From: Tumebacillus_A lipolyticus
GTDB lineage: Bacteria; Bacillota; Bacilli; Tumebacillales; Tumebacillaceae
Assembly: GCF_042682745.1 (NCBI RefSeq)
Contig: NZ_JBHUIO010000002.1
Coordinates: 62,001-126,000 of the forward strand
Direction of reading: 5' to 3'
DNA: 64,000 nt
Shown here: piece by piece, positions 36,634-47,600 of the stretch
Layout: every line of letters begins with the position of its first letter
How positions within the stretch are numbered: the stretch's first letter is position 1
Notes under the pieces: model-generated
The model's database searches: none
What the model was told of the DNA's origin: nothing
What the model saw: the letters and a program-made list of their open reading frames with translations, nothing else
Translations under genes and position numbers: made by a program

Positions 36634-39221
36634 ACATTGTTAACAGACTCACGATCAGGCATTTGAAGCAGAACAAGCGACGAACGCTGGTCACGATGAT
36701 CGGCGTCATCATTTCGGTTGCGATGGTGACAGCAGTTGCAACGCTCGTTTTTTCCTATTTGGACTTAATGAAAAGGCAGACGATCGCAGACAATGGGCAG
36801 TGGCATGTCCTCTATCAAGATGTCAGCAAGGAGCAACTTGCGGCGATAAAAAATGATGAGGCTACCCAAGCGGTTGCGATCACCAGAGATCTGGGATATG
36901 CCCCGTTAGCAGGGGGACAAAACACCAAAAAGCCGTACTTGTTCATTAAAGAGTACAATGAACAGGGCTTCGCGCAATTTCCGGTGGAGTTGAGCAATGG
37001 GCGTCTTCCGCAAAACGACAAAGAGGTTGTTATTTCGGAGGCCATTGCGACGAACGCAAAGGTGAAATATGCAATCGGCGATCGTCTCACCCTTCATGTC
37101 GGTGAACGATTTGCAAAAGATACCGACTATCCGTTGGGCCAATCCGACTGGCTGCAGATCACCGATGGTCAGACAACCGAAACTCTTCAAAATATGACAA
37201 CCAAGGATTACACAGTGGTCGGCTTCATCAAGCGTCCCGTATGGGAGCCGGCATGGGCTCCAGGTTATACTGTCATCAGCTATGTCGATGAAAGCTTGAT
37301 GACGACAAGTGATCGAGTCGATGCGGCAGTGATTTTGCAAAAAATTGATCGTTCCCTGTTCCTCCATGCGGAAGATTTGGCAACGAACAATCGCATCGAA
37401 TCTGTCAAGTACAATCAAGATCTACTTTATTATTACGGCGTCGTCAAAAGCGAAGTCATGAACAGCACGCTGTTCTCATTGTCAGCCATCATTATCGCGG
37501 TGATCATGATCGGTTCGGTTTCGCTGATCTATAATGCTTTTGCAATTTCTGTCTCGGAGCGTGCTCGTCATCTGGGGATGCTTGCGAGCGTGGGAGCCAC
37601 GAAAAGGCAGAAGCGAAATTCGGTGTTTTTTGAAGGTGCTGTCATCGGAGTGATCAGCATTCCGATCGGGATGATCGGTGGAATTGTTGGGATCGGAGTT
37701 ACGTTTTGGTTCCTTAACTCGATGATTCAAGGGGTACTTGGGATTACGGAAAAGCTGACAGTGATCATTACGCCGTTGTCGCTCCTGATCGCCTGTGTCG
37801 TATCGATGGTCACGATCTTCATCTCGACCTATCTCCCAGCTGTAAAAGCTTCCAAGATCTCCGCGATCGATTCGATTCGCCAAACGGCCGATGTGAAACT
37901 CACGCGCAAAACTGTAAAAACGTCGAAATTCATTCGCAAGCTTTTCGGGATCGAAGCGGAGATCGGATTGAAAAACTTAAAAAGGAACAGACGAAGATAC
38001 AACGCCACCGTCTTTTCGCTGATCATCAGCATCGTGCTGTTTTTAGTGGTGTCATTTCTTACCGGGAGTCTGAAGCAGTCCCTGATGCTTTCGCAGAAAG
38101 GCGTTAATTATGATATTGAAGTTTCGTACAGCAATGACGACCGTATCGACGATCAGACGGTTCAATCGATAACTTCCTTGGAAAATGTAACAGAATACAG
38201 CTTGATGCACGAACTGCTTATGAATGCTTGGATCGAAGAAGCATCGATCTCCGATCAACTGCATGAGGCGTTGAAGAAGGATCGAAGCATGCTTGAGGAT
38301 GGGAAATATCCTTATACAATTGTGGTGCATGCATTAAACGATTCGAGTCTGCAAGCCTATGCGAAAGCGGTCGGTGCAAATTACCAACAGCTGGTGGATG
38401 CGAATCATCCTGCTGCAATTGTGGTGGATACTGTTCACTATAAAGATTTTACTTCAGGGAAATATGTCCGAACGAAGTCCATTCATACGAATGTCGGCCA
38501 AAGTTTTGATTTGACTCTGGGGACGGAAAAAGAGACGGATGTAAACAAAATGACAATTGCTGCGTTGACAGATCAACCGCCGATGGGGATCAACCAATTT
38601 GTAGCAGGTGATCTCAGTGTTGTGGATATCGTCGTCTCTGAACCAATCATGAGCCAACTGATGGACGGCAAGGACAACGCTTACGTTCAAACTTATCTTT
38701 ATCTGAATAGCAGCGACCCTTTGCAAACGCAACAGGAAATCGAGGAACTGAAGGCGCCCAATCTGCATGTATACAACCTGTATCAGTCCAAAAAGCAGGA
38801 AGAACAGAGTATCTTGTTGCTATCTGTCTTTTCGTACGGTTTTATCGTCTTAATTTCAGCGATTTCGATTGCGAATATCATGAATACGATCTCGACGAGC
38901 ATCGCCCTGCGGAAGCGGGAATTTGCCATGCTGAAATCGGTGGGGATGACGCCGAACGGTTTTGCGAAGATGATGAACTATGAAAGTGTTTTTTACGGGT
39001 TCAAGTCACTGCTGTTCGGTCTTCCGCTCAGCCTCCTCGTGATGTATCTGATCTATCGGGTGCTGTCAAACAAATTCAGCTATGAGTTTGCGCTGCCTTG
39101 GATGAGTATCCTATTGGTCATTGCCGCTGTATTCGTCATCGTCAGTTCTGTCATGCTCTATTCCAGCTCAAAAGTAAAAAGGGAAAACCTTATTGACGCA
39201 TTGAAACAGGAAAGTATATAG
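36630..39221 (+). CDS. FtsX-family ABC permease with two FtsX domains
   Basis: 863 residues. The N-terminal part (NRLTIRHLKQNKRRTLVTMIGVII) and a second start-like unit near ~435 (GLKNLKRNRRRYNATVFSLIIS) each carry a membrane helix, a large extracytoplasmic region and then an FtsX three-helix block (SVSLIYNAFAISVSERARHLGMLASVGATKRQ; and ISIANIMNTISTSIALRKREFAMLKSVGMT). The protein is thus an internal duplication of MacB/LolC-like halves with two large external domains. Canonical BceB permeases are about 650 residues with one external domain, so this is a different subgroup despite the Bce-like neighbours. It is coupled by ATGA overlap to the ATPase and closed by the terminator at 39228. Confidence 0.92.
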   Translation: MNIVNRLTIRHLKQNKRRTLVTMIGVIISVAMVTAVATLVFSYLDLMKRQTIADNGQWHVLYQDVSKEQLAAIKNDEATQAVAITRDLGYAPLAGGQNTKKPYLFIKEYNEQGFAQFPVELSNGRLPQNDKEVVISEAIATNAKVKYAIGDRLTLHVGERFAKDTDYPLGQSDWLQITDGQTTETLQNMTTKDYTVVGFIKRPVWEPAWAPGYTVISYVDESLMTTSDRVDAAVILQKIDRSLFLHAEDLATNNRIESVKYNQDLLYYYGVVKSEVMNSTLFSLSAIIIAVIMIGSVSLIYNAFAISVSERARHLGMLASVGATKRQKRNSVFFEGAVIGVISIPIGMIGGIVGIGVTFWFLNSMIQGVLGITEKLTVIITPLSLLIACVVSMVTIFISTYLPAVKASKISAIDSIRQTADVKLTRKTVKTSKFIRKLFGIEAEIGLKNLKRNRRRYNATVFSLIISIVLFLVVSFLTGSLKQSLMLSQKGVNYDIEVSYSNDDRIDDQTVQSITSLENVTEYSLMHELLMNAWIEEASISDQLHEALKKDRSMLEDGKYPYTIVVHALNDSSLQAYAKAVGANYQQLVDANHPAAIVVDTVHYKDFTSGKYVRTKSIHTNVGQSFDLTLGTEKETDVNKMTIAALTDQPPMGINQFVAGDLSVVDIVVSEPIMSQLMDGKDNAYVQTYLYLNSSDPLQTQQEIEELKAPNLHVYNLYQSKKQEEQSILLLSVFSYGFIVLISAISIANIMNTISTSIALRKREFAMLKSVGMTPNGFAKMMNYESVFYGFKSLLFGLPLSLLVMYLIYRVLSNKFSYEFALPWMSILLVIAAVFVIVSSVMLYSSSKVKRENLIDALKQESI

Positions 39222-39227
39222 GAAGTG

Positions 39228-39266
39228 ATCGGCTCTGACTCGGTTGAAGTCAGAGCCGATTTTTTG
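39228..39266 (+). terminator. Terminator of the ABC transporter operon
   Basis: A 13-bp perfect stem (39228-39240 with 39248-39260), 7-base loop and a six-T run. Confidence 0.92.
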
Positions 39267-39414
39267 TGCAAGATTCAATCCTCGTTCTAAAACGAAGATT
39301 GGTGAAGTGGAAGCGTGTTTTTATTGCATTCTAACAAATACGCTATATACTTAAAAAAGTAATATAAATCAACTTTCAATTTTTATTGCTCTTTACCTAG
39401 GAGGCGATTGGAAG

Positions 39415-39753
39415 ATGAAACACGTTAGCCAGAATCGGGACTCCCAGCAAGGATCGAGTTTGCAATCGTATCATTCGGACAGCCGAGACCCACAGGCTCA
39501 ATCGACGACTCTGCCGATCGCACCTAAGATCATGCAGTTGCAGAAAACGTTCGGGAACCGCGCCGTGACGCAAATGCTCCGAAACAGACAGGCTGCAAGG
39601 AACGCGAACCTGCCGGCACAAAGGGCTGTAGCTGTCGCGCAAGCGAAATTCCAGATGCTCTCATCGAAGAATTTACTAGCCTCACCTCTCAAGACATTGG
39701 TAAGATGGGAAATAAAAAATTGGATAGTCTACGCGTTGCCTGCAACAAGCTGA
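39415..39753 (+). CDS. N-terminal part of a frame-disrupted LQ..GNRAV protein
   Basis: 112 residues in this frame, with AGGAGG 10 bases before ATG. Residues ~38-56 (KIMQLQKTFGNRAVTQMLR) match the LQ-x3-GNRAV-x2-L segment often seen at the N-terminus of proteins linked to extracellular contractile injection systems and DUF4157-type toxins; the preceding ~35 residues are polar and low-complexity, as usual for such cargo. After about residue 75 the frame reads unnaturally and stops. The next frame, which overlaps from 39705, carries the rest. The two probably form one gene of about 465 codons interrupted by a frameshift near 39630-39660, or joined by -1 slippage at 39714-39720. No injection-system structural genes are in the window. 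Confidence 0.6.
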   Translation: MKHVSQNRDSQQGSSLQSYHSDSRDPQAQSTTLPIAPKIMQLQKTFGNRAVTQMLRNRQAARNANLPAQRAVAVAQAKFQMLSSKNLLASPLKTLVRWEIKNWIVYALPATS

Positions 39754-40820
39754 TAAAAAGTGTAGGGGAATGGATCCAACTGAACCAACAAGATGAAGAT
39801 ATCGAGAAGGCGAACTCCTACATCGAAAAGCTGATCAGTTTTCGAAATAGTGTGCAAAATACGAAGCCGATCGTCGAGATTCCTCCGGGCATCAGAGCGA
39901 TAAAAGAGCTTGGTCTCGCATCACATGCCTTGTATTCGGATGTGGAGGCGGGCAGGACTTCAGAATTGGGGGTGGCTTCAGTCCCTGTGATTGACTCTTC
40001 GCAAGAAGAAGATCAAGGCCCGCTCTGGTCGACAGAAGTGTTGATCGACAGGTTGAAGCCAAAGGGTAACGGGTTAAAGTGGTGGGCTTCGGCAGCCATG
40101 GGGCTCCGAGAGTCGACATCTAGCATGGGACCTTTAAGTGCGGTGAACACGAAGCTGTTGCTGTCCTTAGGGAGCGGCAGTATCCCAATCGCGCTTAAAC
40201 CGCCTAGTGAAAAACAGCCGCAAGGTGAGTATATTGTGTTGAACCCGACTGCTCCGGTCGTCTTTGATCGAAATGAAGACCTCTATGGGCTTCGATCGGA
40301 CAGCAAGGGGAACCCGGAGCATGCAGTTAGCTATGATGCTTTTATCACTCGACTTCAAACGGTAGAAACTGCTGGAAATCCTAAGGACAAGGATCGAATT
40401 ATTGCAGCCGCAATGCTCGAAATGATCAAAGAGCCAACAGTAGACCCCAAGGGTATTAAAGCTGAGGATTTGGGCACACTTCGGGAACTGCTGACCTGTT
40501 GGATGGTGGCAGAACCGGCTCGTCACAGATCTATGACTCTCATCAGTGTGTTGACACTAGAAAAAATTCGAGCAGGTGCGCTCACCTTCCAAAACGCGCT
40601 CAAAGATGATGGGGAGTTTGCGATGGTCGGAAAGGGAACGGCTGCCGATGGGCGCCGCTCTGAATTGCGGGAAGAAGAGGTGCTCCGAGGCGAATATAAA
40701 GGTGATCCTGCCAAAGAGTCGAAAGTGGCGCGGAAGCAGATCAGTATGTTGATGGGGGCCAATCCTGATCGTCCAGATGCGACTTTGTTGCGAATCTTGC
40801 GCGAGTATGGAGGGGTGTGA
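39705..40820 (+). CDS. C-terminal part of the frame-disrupted LQ..GNRAV protein, unknown domain
   Basis: 371 residues from ATG 39705, which has no ribosome binding site. The same frame reads sensibly for about 20 codons further upstream (EIPDALIEEFTSLTSQDIGK), so the listed start is probably not real and the part belongs to the preceding frame. I recognise no family. The sequence is soluble and mixed alpha/beta: a helical N-terminal ~100 residues (VACNKLIKSVGEWI...), a central WWASAAMGLRES and a polar C-terminus with LREEEVLRGEYKGDP and LMGANPDRPDATLLRILREYGG. By analogy with LQ..GNRAV proteins it could be an effector or toxin domain, but no catalytic motif was found. It ends with two consecutive stop codons. 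Confidence 0.6.
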   Translation: MGNKKLDSLRVACNKLIKSVGEWIQLNQQDEDIEKANSYIEKLISFRNSVQNTKPIVEIPPGIRAIKELGLASHALYSDVEAGRTSELGVASVPVIDSSQEEDQGPLWSTEVLIDRLKPKGNGLKWWASAAMGLRESTSSMGPLSAVNTKLLLSLGSGSIPIALKPPSEKQPQGEYIVLNPTAPVVFDRNEDLYGLRSDSKGNPEHAVSYDAFITRLQTVETAGNPKDKDRIIAAAMLEMIKEPTVDPKGIKAEDLGTLRELLTCWMVAEPARHRSMTLISVLTLEKIRAGALTFQNALKDDGEFAMVGKGTAADGRRSELREEEVLRGEYKGDPAKESKVARKQISMLMGANPDRPDATLLRILREYGGV

Positions 40821-40823
40821 TGA

Positions 40824-40976
40824 GGACGAAGTCGACGATACTGCTGGATTTTTTTAAAGGATCGGGCGAAGCAGAGCGGGCTGACGCGCAACTTGGATGA
40901 GATCCACTTTAAGTTTGGAGAGACGGGCATCATGCGGGCGGTCAGATTGAAACAGGCCGGGAAGCTGTTGCGTTGA
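40824..40976 (+). pseudogene. Remnant of a Y-family DNA polymerase (UvrX/DinB-like) C-terminus
   Basis: Reading from 40824, the frame gives FLKDRAKQSGLTRNLDEI then HFKFGETGIMRAVRL and stops at 40976. The pattern of K-x3-L-x3-LD-x-I-x2-KFG-x3-I-x-RA-x-L is what ends the little-finger domain of Y-family polymerases. Only about 50 codons remain, no start or upstream palm domain is present, and the frame opens right after TGATGA. It suggests a deleted lesion-bypass polymerase, a gene often carried on mobile elements in Bacillota. Confidence 0.4.
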
Positions 40977-41427
40977 AGCAAGAAGATTGGGAGGCACTTT
41001 AGATAGAGGAGAGTTAAAGAAATGCTAGAGTCTTTTTAGAGAAAAGTTGGAGTCGCTGCGGAGTTTTGACCCCCTTTGACAAGGTGATATGGCAGTAAGG
41101 AAGTTCAGCCAGTGAACCTTGAGGGATGGCTGAAGCACGACTGAATGGTAGACATTTGATTGAAGCTCGTCACTCATGTGATGAGCTTTTTTGTTTGCCA
41201 TCAGTTTTCCGAGCAATTTTGAAAGTCTAAAACCCACGGAGGCGTAAGATTGCATGCCAGACCAAAGTAAAACGAACTGTAAGTACGATGATGTGGTAAC
41301 CGAGCAAGACTTGAACCGCATCGAGAACGGCTCTACCTATTCATGCTGCGAAAGTTTAGTTACGAAATATATGAAGAGATTGTGTTGTTTTCCTGAAAAA
41401 GAAATATATTAATTTTCAGAAAAATGC
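40977..41427. other. Non-coding stretch after the polymerase remnant
   Basis: Apart from a terminator at 41163-41192 no gene is supported. The sequence between the remnant and the terminator may be further decayed DNA. Confidence 0.4.
41163..41192 (+). terminator. Intrinsic terminator
   Basis: An 11-bp stem (41163-41173 with 41178-41188, one G-T pair), 4-base loop and a T-run. It has no intact gene directly before it, so it probably belonged to the decayed gene upstream. Confidence 0.8.
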
Positions 41428-41456
41428 TTGTGAAAAATTACGAGTTTGGTTATAAT
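41428..41456 (+). promoter_or_regulatory. Promoter of the NRPS3-5 operon
   Basis: TTGTGA (41428-41433), 17 bases and a perfect TATAAT (41451-41456) in AT-rich DNA. The leader to 41614 would be about 150 bases; this promoter would drive the NRPS3-NRPS4-PKS-NRPS5 operon. Confidence 0.6.
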
Positions 41457-41613
41457 AAATCGACAATAAAATATCAATAATATCTATTTTATAATATTGT
41501 TTATAAACTGAATTATCTTTGTGATTATTCATTTAAACTTAAAGTAAAATCTAATCGCAGAGCAGTTTGTTAAGTCGGAGGAAGTACGTTTCCATGAAGG
41601 GAGCAGTAACAAT

Positions 41614-44600
41614 ATGTCGGATAAACTACAGACAACTGCTCAGGCGACTGAACAGTTGATCTATTGGCAACAAAAATTAGGAGGGGATGTCGTGCGCCAA
41701 CAACTTCAGACTGACTATCCACGCACGAACGACAACATGGAAACCGGGAATTTGTTGAGCCATGAATTGACTCCAAATCTACTCGATTCTCTTTCAAGGT
41801 ATTGTAAGGACGAATGTGTTGACCGGTCTTTAATGTTCATGACCACCTTCTTTATCCTGCTGCATCGATTGACTGATCAAGATGATGTTTGGATTGGAAC
41901 CCGCATTCGTCTGTCACATGGTGCAGATGAGCGATGGGAGAATGATGTGGTGTTGCGTACAGACTTGGGCGGAAACCTCAGTTTTTGTGAAGCACTATCC
42001 AGAGTTTGCGACACATGGGAAAAGGCAAGCGATCACGCTGATGTGTCGATTGAACAGATCAAGGAGATGTTGCAGAGCGAGGGAGCTCAGGCAGGTGAGC
42101 CGCTGTTTCGGTTCATGTATCGATACCATTCAAACGATTGGGTAAACAACGAGAAGTTTACAATTGATCTAGCACTGTACGTTGTGGAGCAAGATAATAC
42201 GCTCAAACTGGATTGGCAATACAATGGTTCTTTATATGAGGAGAGTACAATTAAAGGATTTGCGGAGCGGTATTGCAATCTCTTGTGGGATTTTGTGAAC
42301 AATCCTCAAGCGAAAATGTCAGAAATTTCGATTCTTACCGCCGGTGAGCGCCGATTGTTGTTTGATGAATGGTTGCGTACAAGTGAGGACTTTCCAGCAG
42401 ACAAGTGCTTTCACCAACTGTTCGAGGAACAGGCAGAACGAACTCCTGATGCAATCGCGGTTGAGTTTAACGGTCAACGACTTACTTATCGCGAATTGGA
42501 CGAGCGTTCAAATCGGTTAGCTCATTACTTGCGTGGCAAAGGAGTCAAGCCGGAAACATTTGTCGGTCTGTGCGTTGACCGTTCGATCGAATTAATCGTT
42601 GGTTTGCTCGGCATTTTAAAAGCGGGAGGTGCTTATGTACCGCTTGACCCGTCTTACCCAGTGGATCGCCTCTCCTTCATGTTGGCAGATACAGCAGCAC
42701 CTGTCTTGATTATGCAGGAACAGTGGATCGGCCGTGTGCCTACTCAGGATATTGAAGTCGTGAGAATTGATGGGGATTGGAACCTGATTGCGAAAGAAAG
42801 CAGTGAGCGTTTGGTACACCAATCGACCATCGACAACGTCGCATATGTCATTTACACTTCGGGCTCCACAGGTCGTCCCAAAGGTGTTTTAGTCACTCAT
42901 GCAGGCATTGGCAACTTGATGACTGAACAAGTGGCGCAATTGGAAATAGGTTCGGGATTCCGTGTCTTACAGTTTAACTCGATTAGTTTTGATGCATTTG
43001 TCTGGGAATTGACGTTAAGTTTGCTGACAGGTGCTACTTTATGCCTTACAGACCGAGAGACCTTGCTAGGACCCAACTTTGCCGATTTATTAGACGAGAA
43101 ACAGATCACGACCGTCACGGTGCCGCCTACATTCTTGTCGATGCATGAGCCAAAGGAAATGAAATACCTTCGTCATTTAATTGTCGGCGGAGAGGCGTGT
43201 TCGAAAAATTTGGTGCAACGTTGGGGACGCGGTCAAAAGTTCTTTAATGTTTATGGCCCAACTGAGGCGACGGTGGTTTCAAACGTGTATCAATGCTCTG
43301 TTGAAGAAGAAATCAACCCAGCGATCGGTCGTCCATTACGCAATGTAGAGAGTTACGTTTTGGACAAATACATGCAACCAGTGCCAATTGGTGTACCAGG
43401 TGAACTGTATATAGGGGGAGTTTGTCTCTCACGCGGATACTTAAATCGACCTGAGCTGACCCAGGAACGCTTTATCGAACATCCTTTCTCAGAGAAAACT
43501 GGTAAGCGTGTTTATAGAACGGGCGACTTGGTTCGTTGGCGAAAAGACGGTGAGATCGAATACATCGGTCGAATTGACAATCAAGTCAAGGTTCGTGGAC
43601 ATCGTATTGAACTTGGCGAGGTTGAAGCGGTGTTAGGAGACTACCCCGGTGTCAGGGAAGCGGTTGTGATCGTACGTGAAGATCAACTGGATGATCAGCG
43701 TTTGGTCGCTTACTTTACAGTTGATGAACAGGTCGACGACGTGATGAATATTCGTCGTTGGTTGAGAGGTAAACTGCCGCCATACATGATGCCGGCTGCA
43801 TTTGTTTGCCTGGATGCATTCCCGATGAATCCGAACGGCAAGATCGAAAAAAGTTTGCTCCCAACACCGAACGTCGCTCAGAAAGTTGAGTGGGAGACGG
43901 GAAAATACCGCGATTCCCTTGAAGAGGAGATTGCGAAGATTTGGTGTGAGATTTTGCAGGTGCAGCAAGTCAGTGCGGAAGATAACATCTTTGATCTGGG
44001 CGCACATTCGCTGTCTTTAACGCGAGTGGCTTCGCGTGTAAAAGAACTCTTCCAGATCGAGATGCCGATCCAAATGCTGTTTGATGCGCCGACAGTGCCG
44101 GAGCTCGCAGACCTTGTTCGTGTCGCAGTTAAATCTGAAAAAGCGGAGTCGCTGTTCGCAAGACATGGCGAAAGTGCGCCGTTGTCGTTCTCTCAAGAAC
44201 GTCTCTGGTTCCTCGATCAATATCTTGAAGATCCATCGATCTACAACGTGCAGTTTGCGTTTCGTCTCGAAGGTGCATTGAATCGAGCGGCGCTTGAGAA
44301 AAGTTTGAATGAGATCATTCGACGCCATGATGTGCTGCGTACCACATTTGCGACCGTTGACGGTGTGGCGATACAAGTTGTGGCACCAGAACTGCACTTG
44401 GTCTTGAACGAAGTCGACTTCCAAGAGTGTTCGTCGACAGATGTATTGGCAGAAGTTGAACGATTCACACAGAGCGAATGTGCACGCGCTTTTGATTTGA
44501 AGCAAGGGCCGTTAGTACGTGGTTCCCTGATTCAATATGCAGAAACGGGACATTTCTTGGTCTTGATCATGCATCACATCATTGTTGATGGTTGGTCGCT

Positions 44601-47600
44601 GGGCCTGTTGGTTGAGGAACTGAAATCGCTCTACCAAGCGTTTGCGCATCATCAAGTGTCTCCTTTGCCAGAACTGGCGATCCAATACTCCGATTTTGCT
44701 GCTTGGCAGCGGGAATGGATGCGAGGAGATGCACTTCAACAGCAGATGGACTACTGGAAGCAGCAACTGAGCGGGGAACTGTCGATGTTGCTTTTGCCGA
44801 CAGATCATCCACGTCCGAACATTCAAACCTATCGTGGTGGGCAACAGAAAATTCAATTGACCGTTGTACTTGGTCAGGCATTGCAAGAACTGAGCAGAAG
44901 GGAAGGCGTCACCTTATTCATGACGTTGTTGGCAGCCTTCAAGGTACTGCTACACCGTTACACCGGGCAACACGACCTGCTCGTCGGCAGTCCGATCGCC
45001 AACCGAAATCGTCGGGAGCTCGAAGAATTGATTGGATTTTTTGTTAACACATTGGTCTTGCGTACGGATCTGTCGGAGCAGCTGAGCTTCCGAGAACTGT
45101 TGCATCGTGTGCGTGAGGTCACAGTAGAGGCGTATGCACATCAAGATGTTCCGTTTGAAAAATTGGTCGAAGAATTAAGTCCTGATCGCAGTCTTGGTTA
45201 TTCCCCACTGTTTCAGATCATGTTCGTGATGCAAAATGCCTCGGGTGATGGACTTGGTCAGTTCCAAATGGACGACTTACAAGTGCAAGCCTATGAATTT
45301 GATCGGGGCATGGCGATGTTTGATTTAACAATGCAAGTTCATGAATTGAACGATCGTCTGCAGGTATCGCTGGAATACAATCGAGATTTATTTGAAAGTG
45401 CAACAATCAAGCGCATGCTTGAACATTTCCAACAGCTGCTCGAATCGGCCGTTAGCGAACCTGATCAGCAAGTTGTTCAATTGCCAATGTTGTCACCAGC
45501 CGAGCGGAAGCAACTGTTACAGGAATGGAGCCTAGAGGCGCTCGACTATCCGGCCAAGACGTTCCAGGAACTGTTTGCATCGCAAGTGGAGCTGAGACCT
45601 GATGCGGTGGCGATCGAGTTTACAGATGGTCAGCTGACATACCGCGAATTGGATGTGCGATCGAATCAATTGGCCAGATATCTTCGCGAGCGGGGAGTCG
45701 GAGTGGAAACATTGGTCGGTCTTAGCTTTGATCGTTCGCCTTCGATGATCGTTGGAGTGCTCAGCATCCTGAAAGCAGGTGGTGCGTATGTACCGCTTGA
45801 TCCGAATTATCCATCTGATCGCCTGGCGTACATGATGGAAGACTCGCAAGTTTCTGTGTTGGTCACAGAAGCGAAGTGGCTCCGTTCATTACCGACTCAT
45901 TCAGCAAAAACGATCTTGTTGGACTCTGATTGGGAGCAGATCGCTGAGCAGAGCACAGAACCGTTACAGCATGAAACACAACTCGACCATGCGGCGTATG
46001 TCATCTACACATCAGGTTCAACCGGTCGACCAAAAGGTGTCGTGGTCACCCATTCGGGGATCGGCAACTTGATGACCGAACACAAGCGCAGTTTTGGGGT
46101 GCAGGCGGGAGACCGTGTCTTGCAGTTTAGCTCGATCAGCTTTGATGCGTTTGTATGGGAACTGGTGATGTCGCTGTTAACGGGTGCCACCTTGTATCTG
46201 ACCGATCGCGAGTCGTTGCTGGGAGCCGATTTCGTTGACATGTTACGGGAGAAGAAGATCACAGCTGCATTGTTGCCTCCGTCGTTCTTGGCGATGCAGA
46301 CGCCACAGGAGTTGCCAGACTTGCGCAATTTGATCGTCGGGGGAGAGGCGTGCACACAAGACCTGATCAAACGCTGGGGGGAGGGCCGAAACTTCTTCAA
46401 CGCATATGGTCCGACCGAATCGACAGTGTGCGCAACATTGTATTGCTGCACCCCGCAAGAGGAGAGCCATCCACCAATCGGCAAGCCGATCATGAACACG
46501 CAGGTATACGTGCTCGATCAGAATCTGCAGCCGGTTCCGGTCGGTGTGCCAGGGGAGTTGTATCTAGGAGGTGTTGCGCTCGCACGCGGGTATCTGAATC
46601 GACCGGAACTGACGGCAGAGCGTTTCATCTCACATCCCTTCTCGCAGGAACGAGCGGCGCGTTTGTATAAGACGGGTGACTTGGTGCGCTGGAACAAAGC
46701 CGGAGTGATCGAATACTTGGGCAGAACGGACAACCAAGTGAAGATCCGCGGTCACCGGATTGAATTGGAAGAGATTGAAGCCGCCTTGAGCCTTTGTGCA
46801 GGGATACGTCATGCGGTCGTGACCGTGCGTGAAGATGGAGACAAGCGACTGGTCGCATACGTTGCAGGTGAAGTGATGGCTGATGAGGTACGCCACTGGC
46901 TCAAAGAGCAGATGCCAGAGTATATGATACCGTCGTCGATTGTCGTGTTGGAAGCTATGCCTTTGACTGCGAACGGGAAGGTGGATCGCCAAGCATTGCC
47001 AGATCCAGCACTGGAAGTGGAGACGGCTGCTCATGCAGAGTATTCGCCACCAGTTACGGAAGTGGAAATTATGGTTTCGGAAATTTGGGCAAAGGTGTTG
47101 AATGTAGCGCATGTAAGCCGCAACCACAATTTCTTTGCTTTAGGTGGACATTCGTTGCTAGCAACACAAGTCGTTTCCCGCATGCTGGAAGTTCTGAATT
47201 GGAACATCCCAGTTCGCCTTCTGTTTGAAGCGGATACGCTCGCTGCGTTCTGTAGCAAGTGTGAACAGCAGCACCATGAAGTAGCGCTGTCAAAGTTACC
47301 GGTTCTACAGGCGGTAGAGTCAAGGGAGAAACTGCCGTTATCCTTTGCTCAGCAAAGCCTCTGGTTCCTCGATCAATTCTTGTCCGATCGTTTCGTTTAT
47401 AACATGCCAGTGCTCTATCAATTGAATGGCATGCTGGATCCTTCGGCGTTAGAGTGTGCGCTGAATGAAATTGTTCGCCGTCACGAGATTTTGCGCACTG
47501 TCTTTGTCGAAGTCGATGGCATCGCCAAACAAGTGATCTTGCCAGAACTGGACCTGAACATGGCATGTACAGATTTGAGCGATATAACGGGTCCAGAGCA

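Noticed and set aside
36630..39221. Calling the permease BceB
   Set aside because: It is 863 residues with two FtsX halves and two large external regions, unlike the single-external-domain BceB of about 650 residues.
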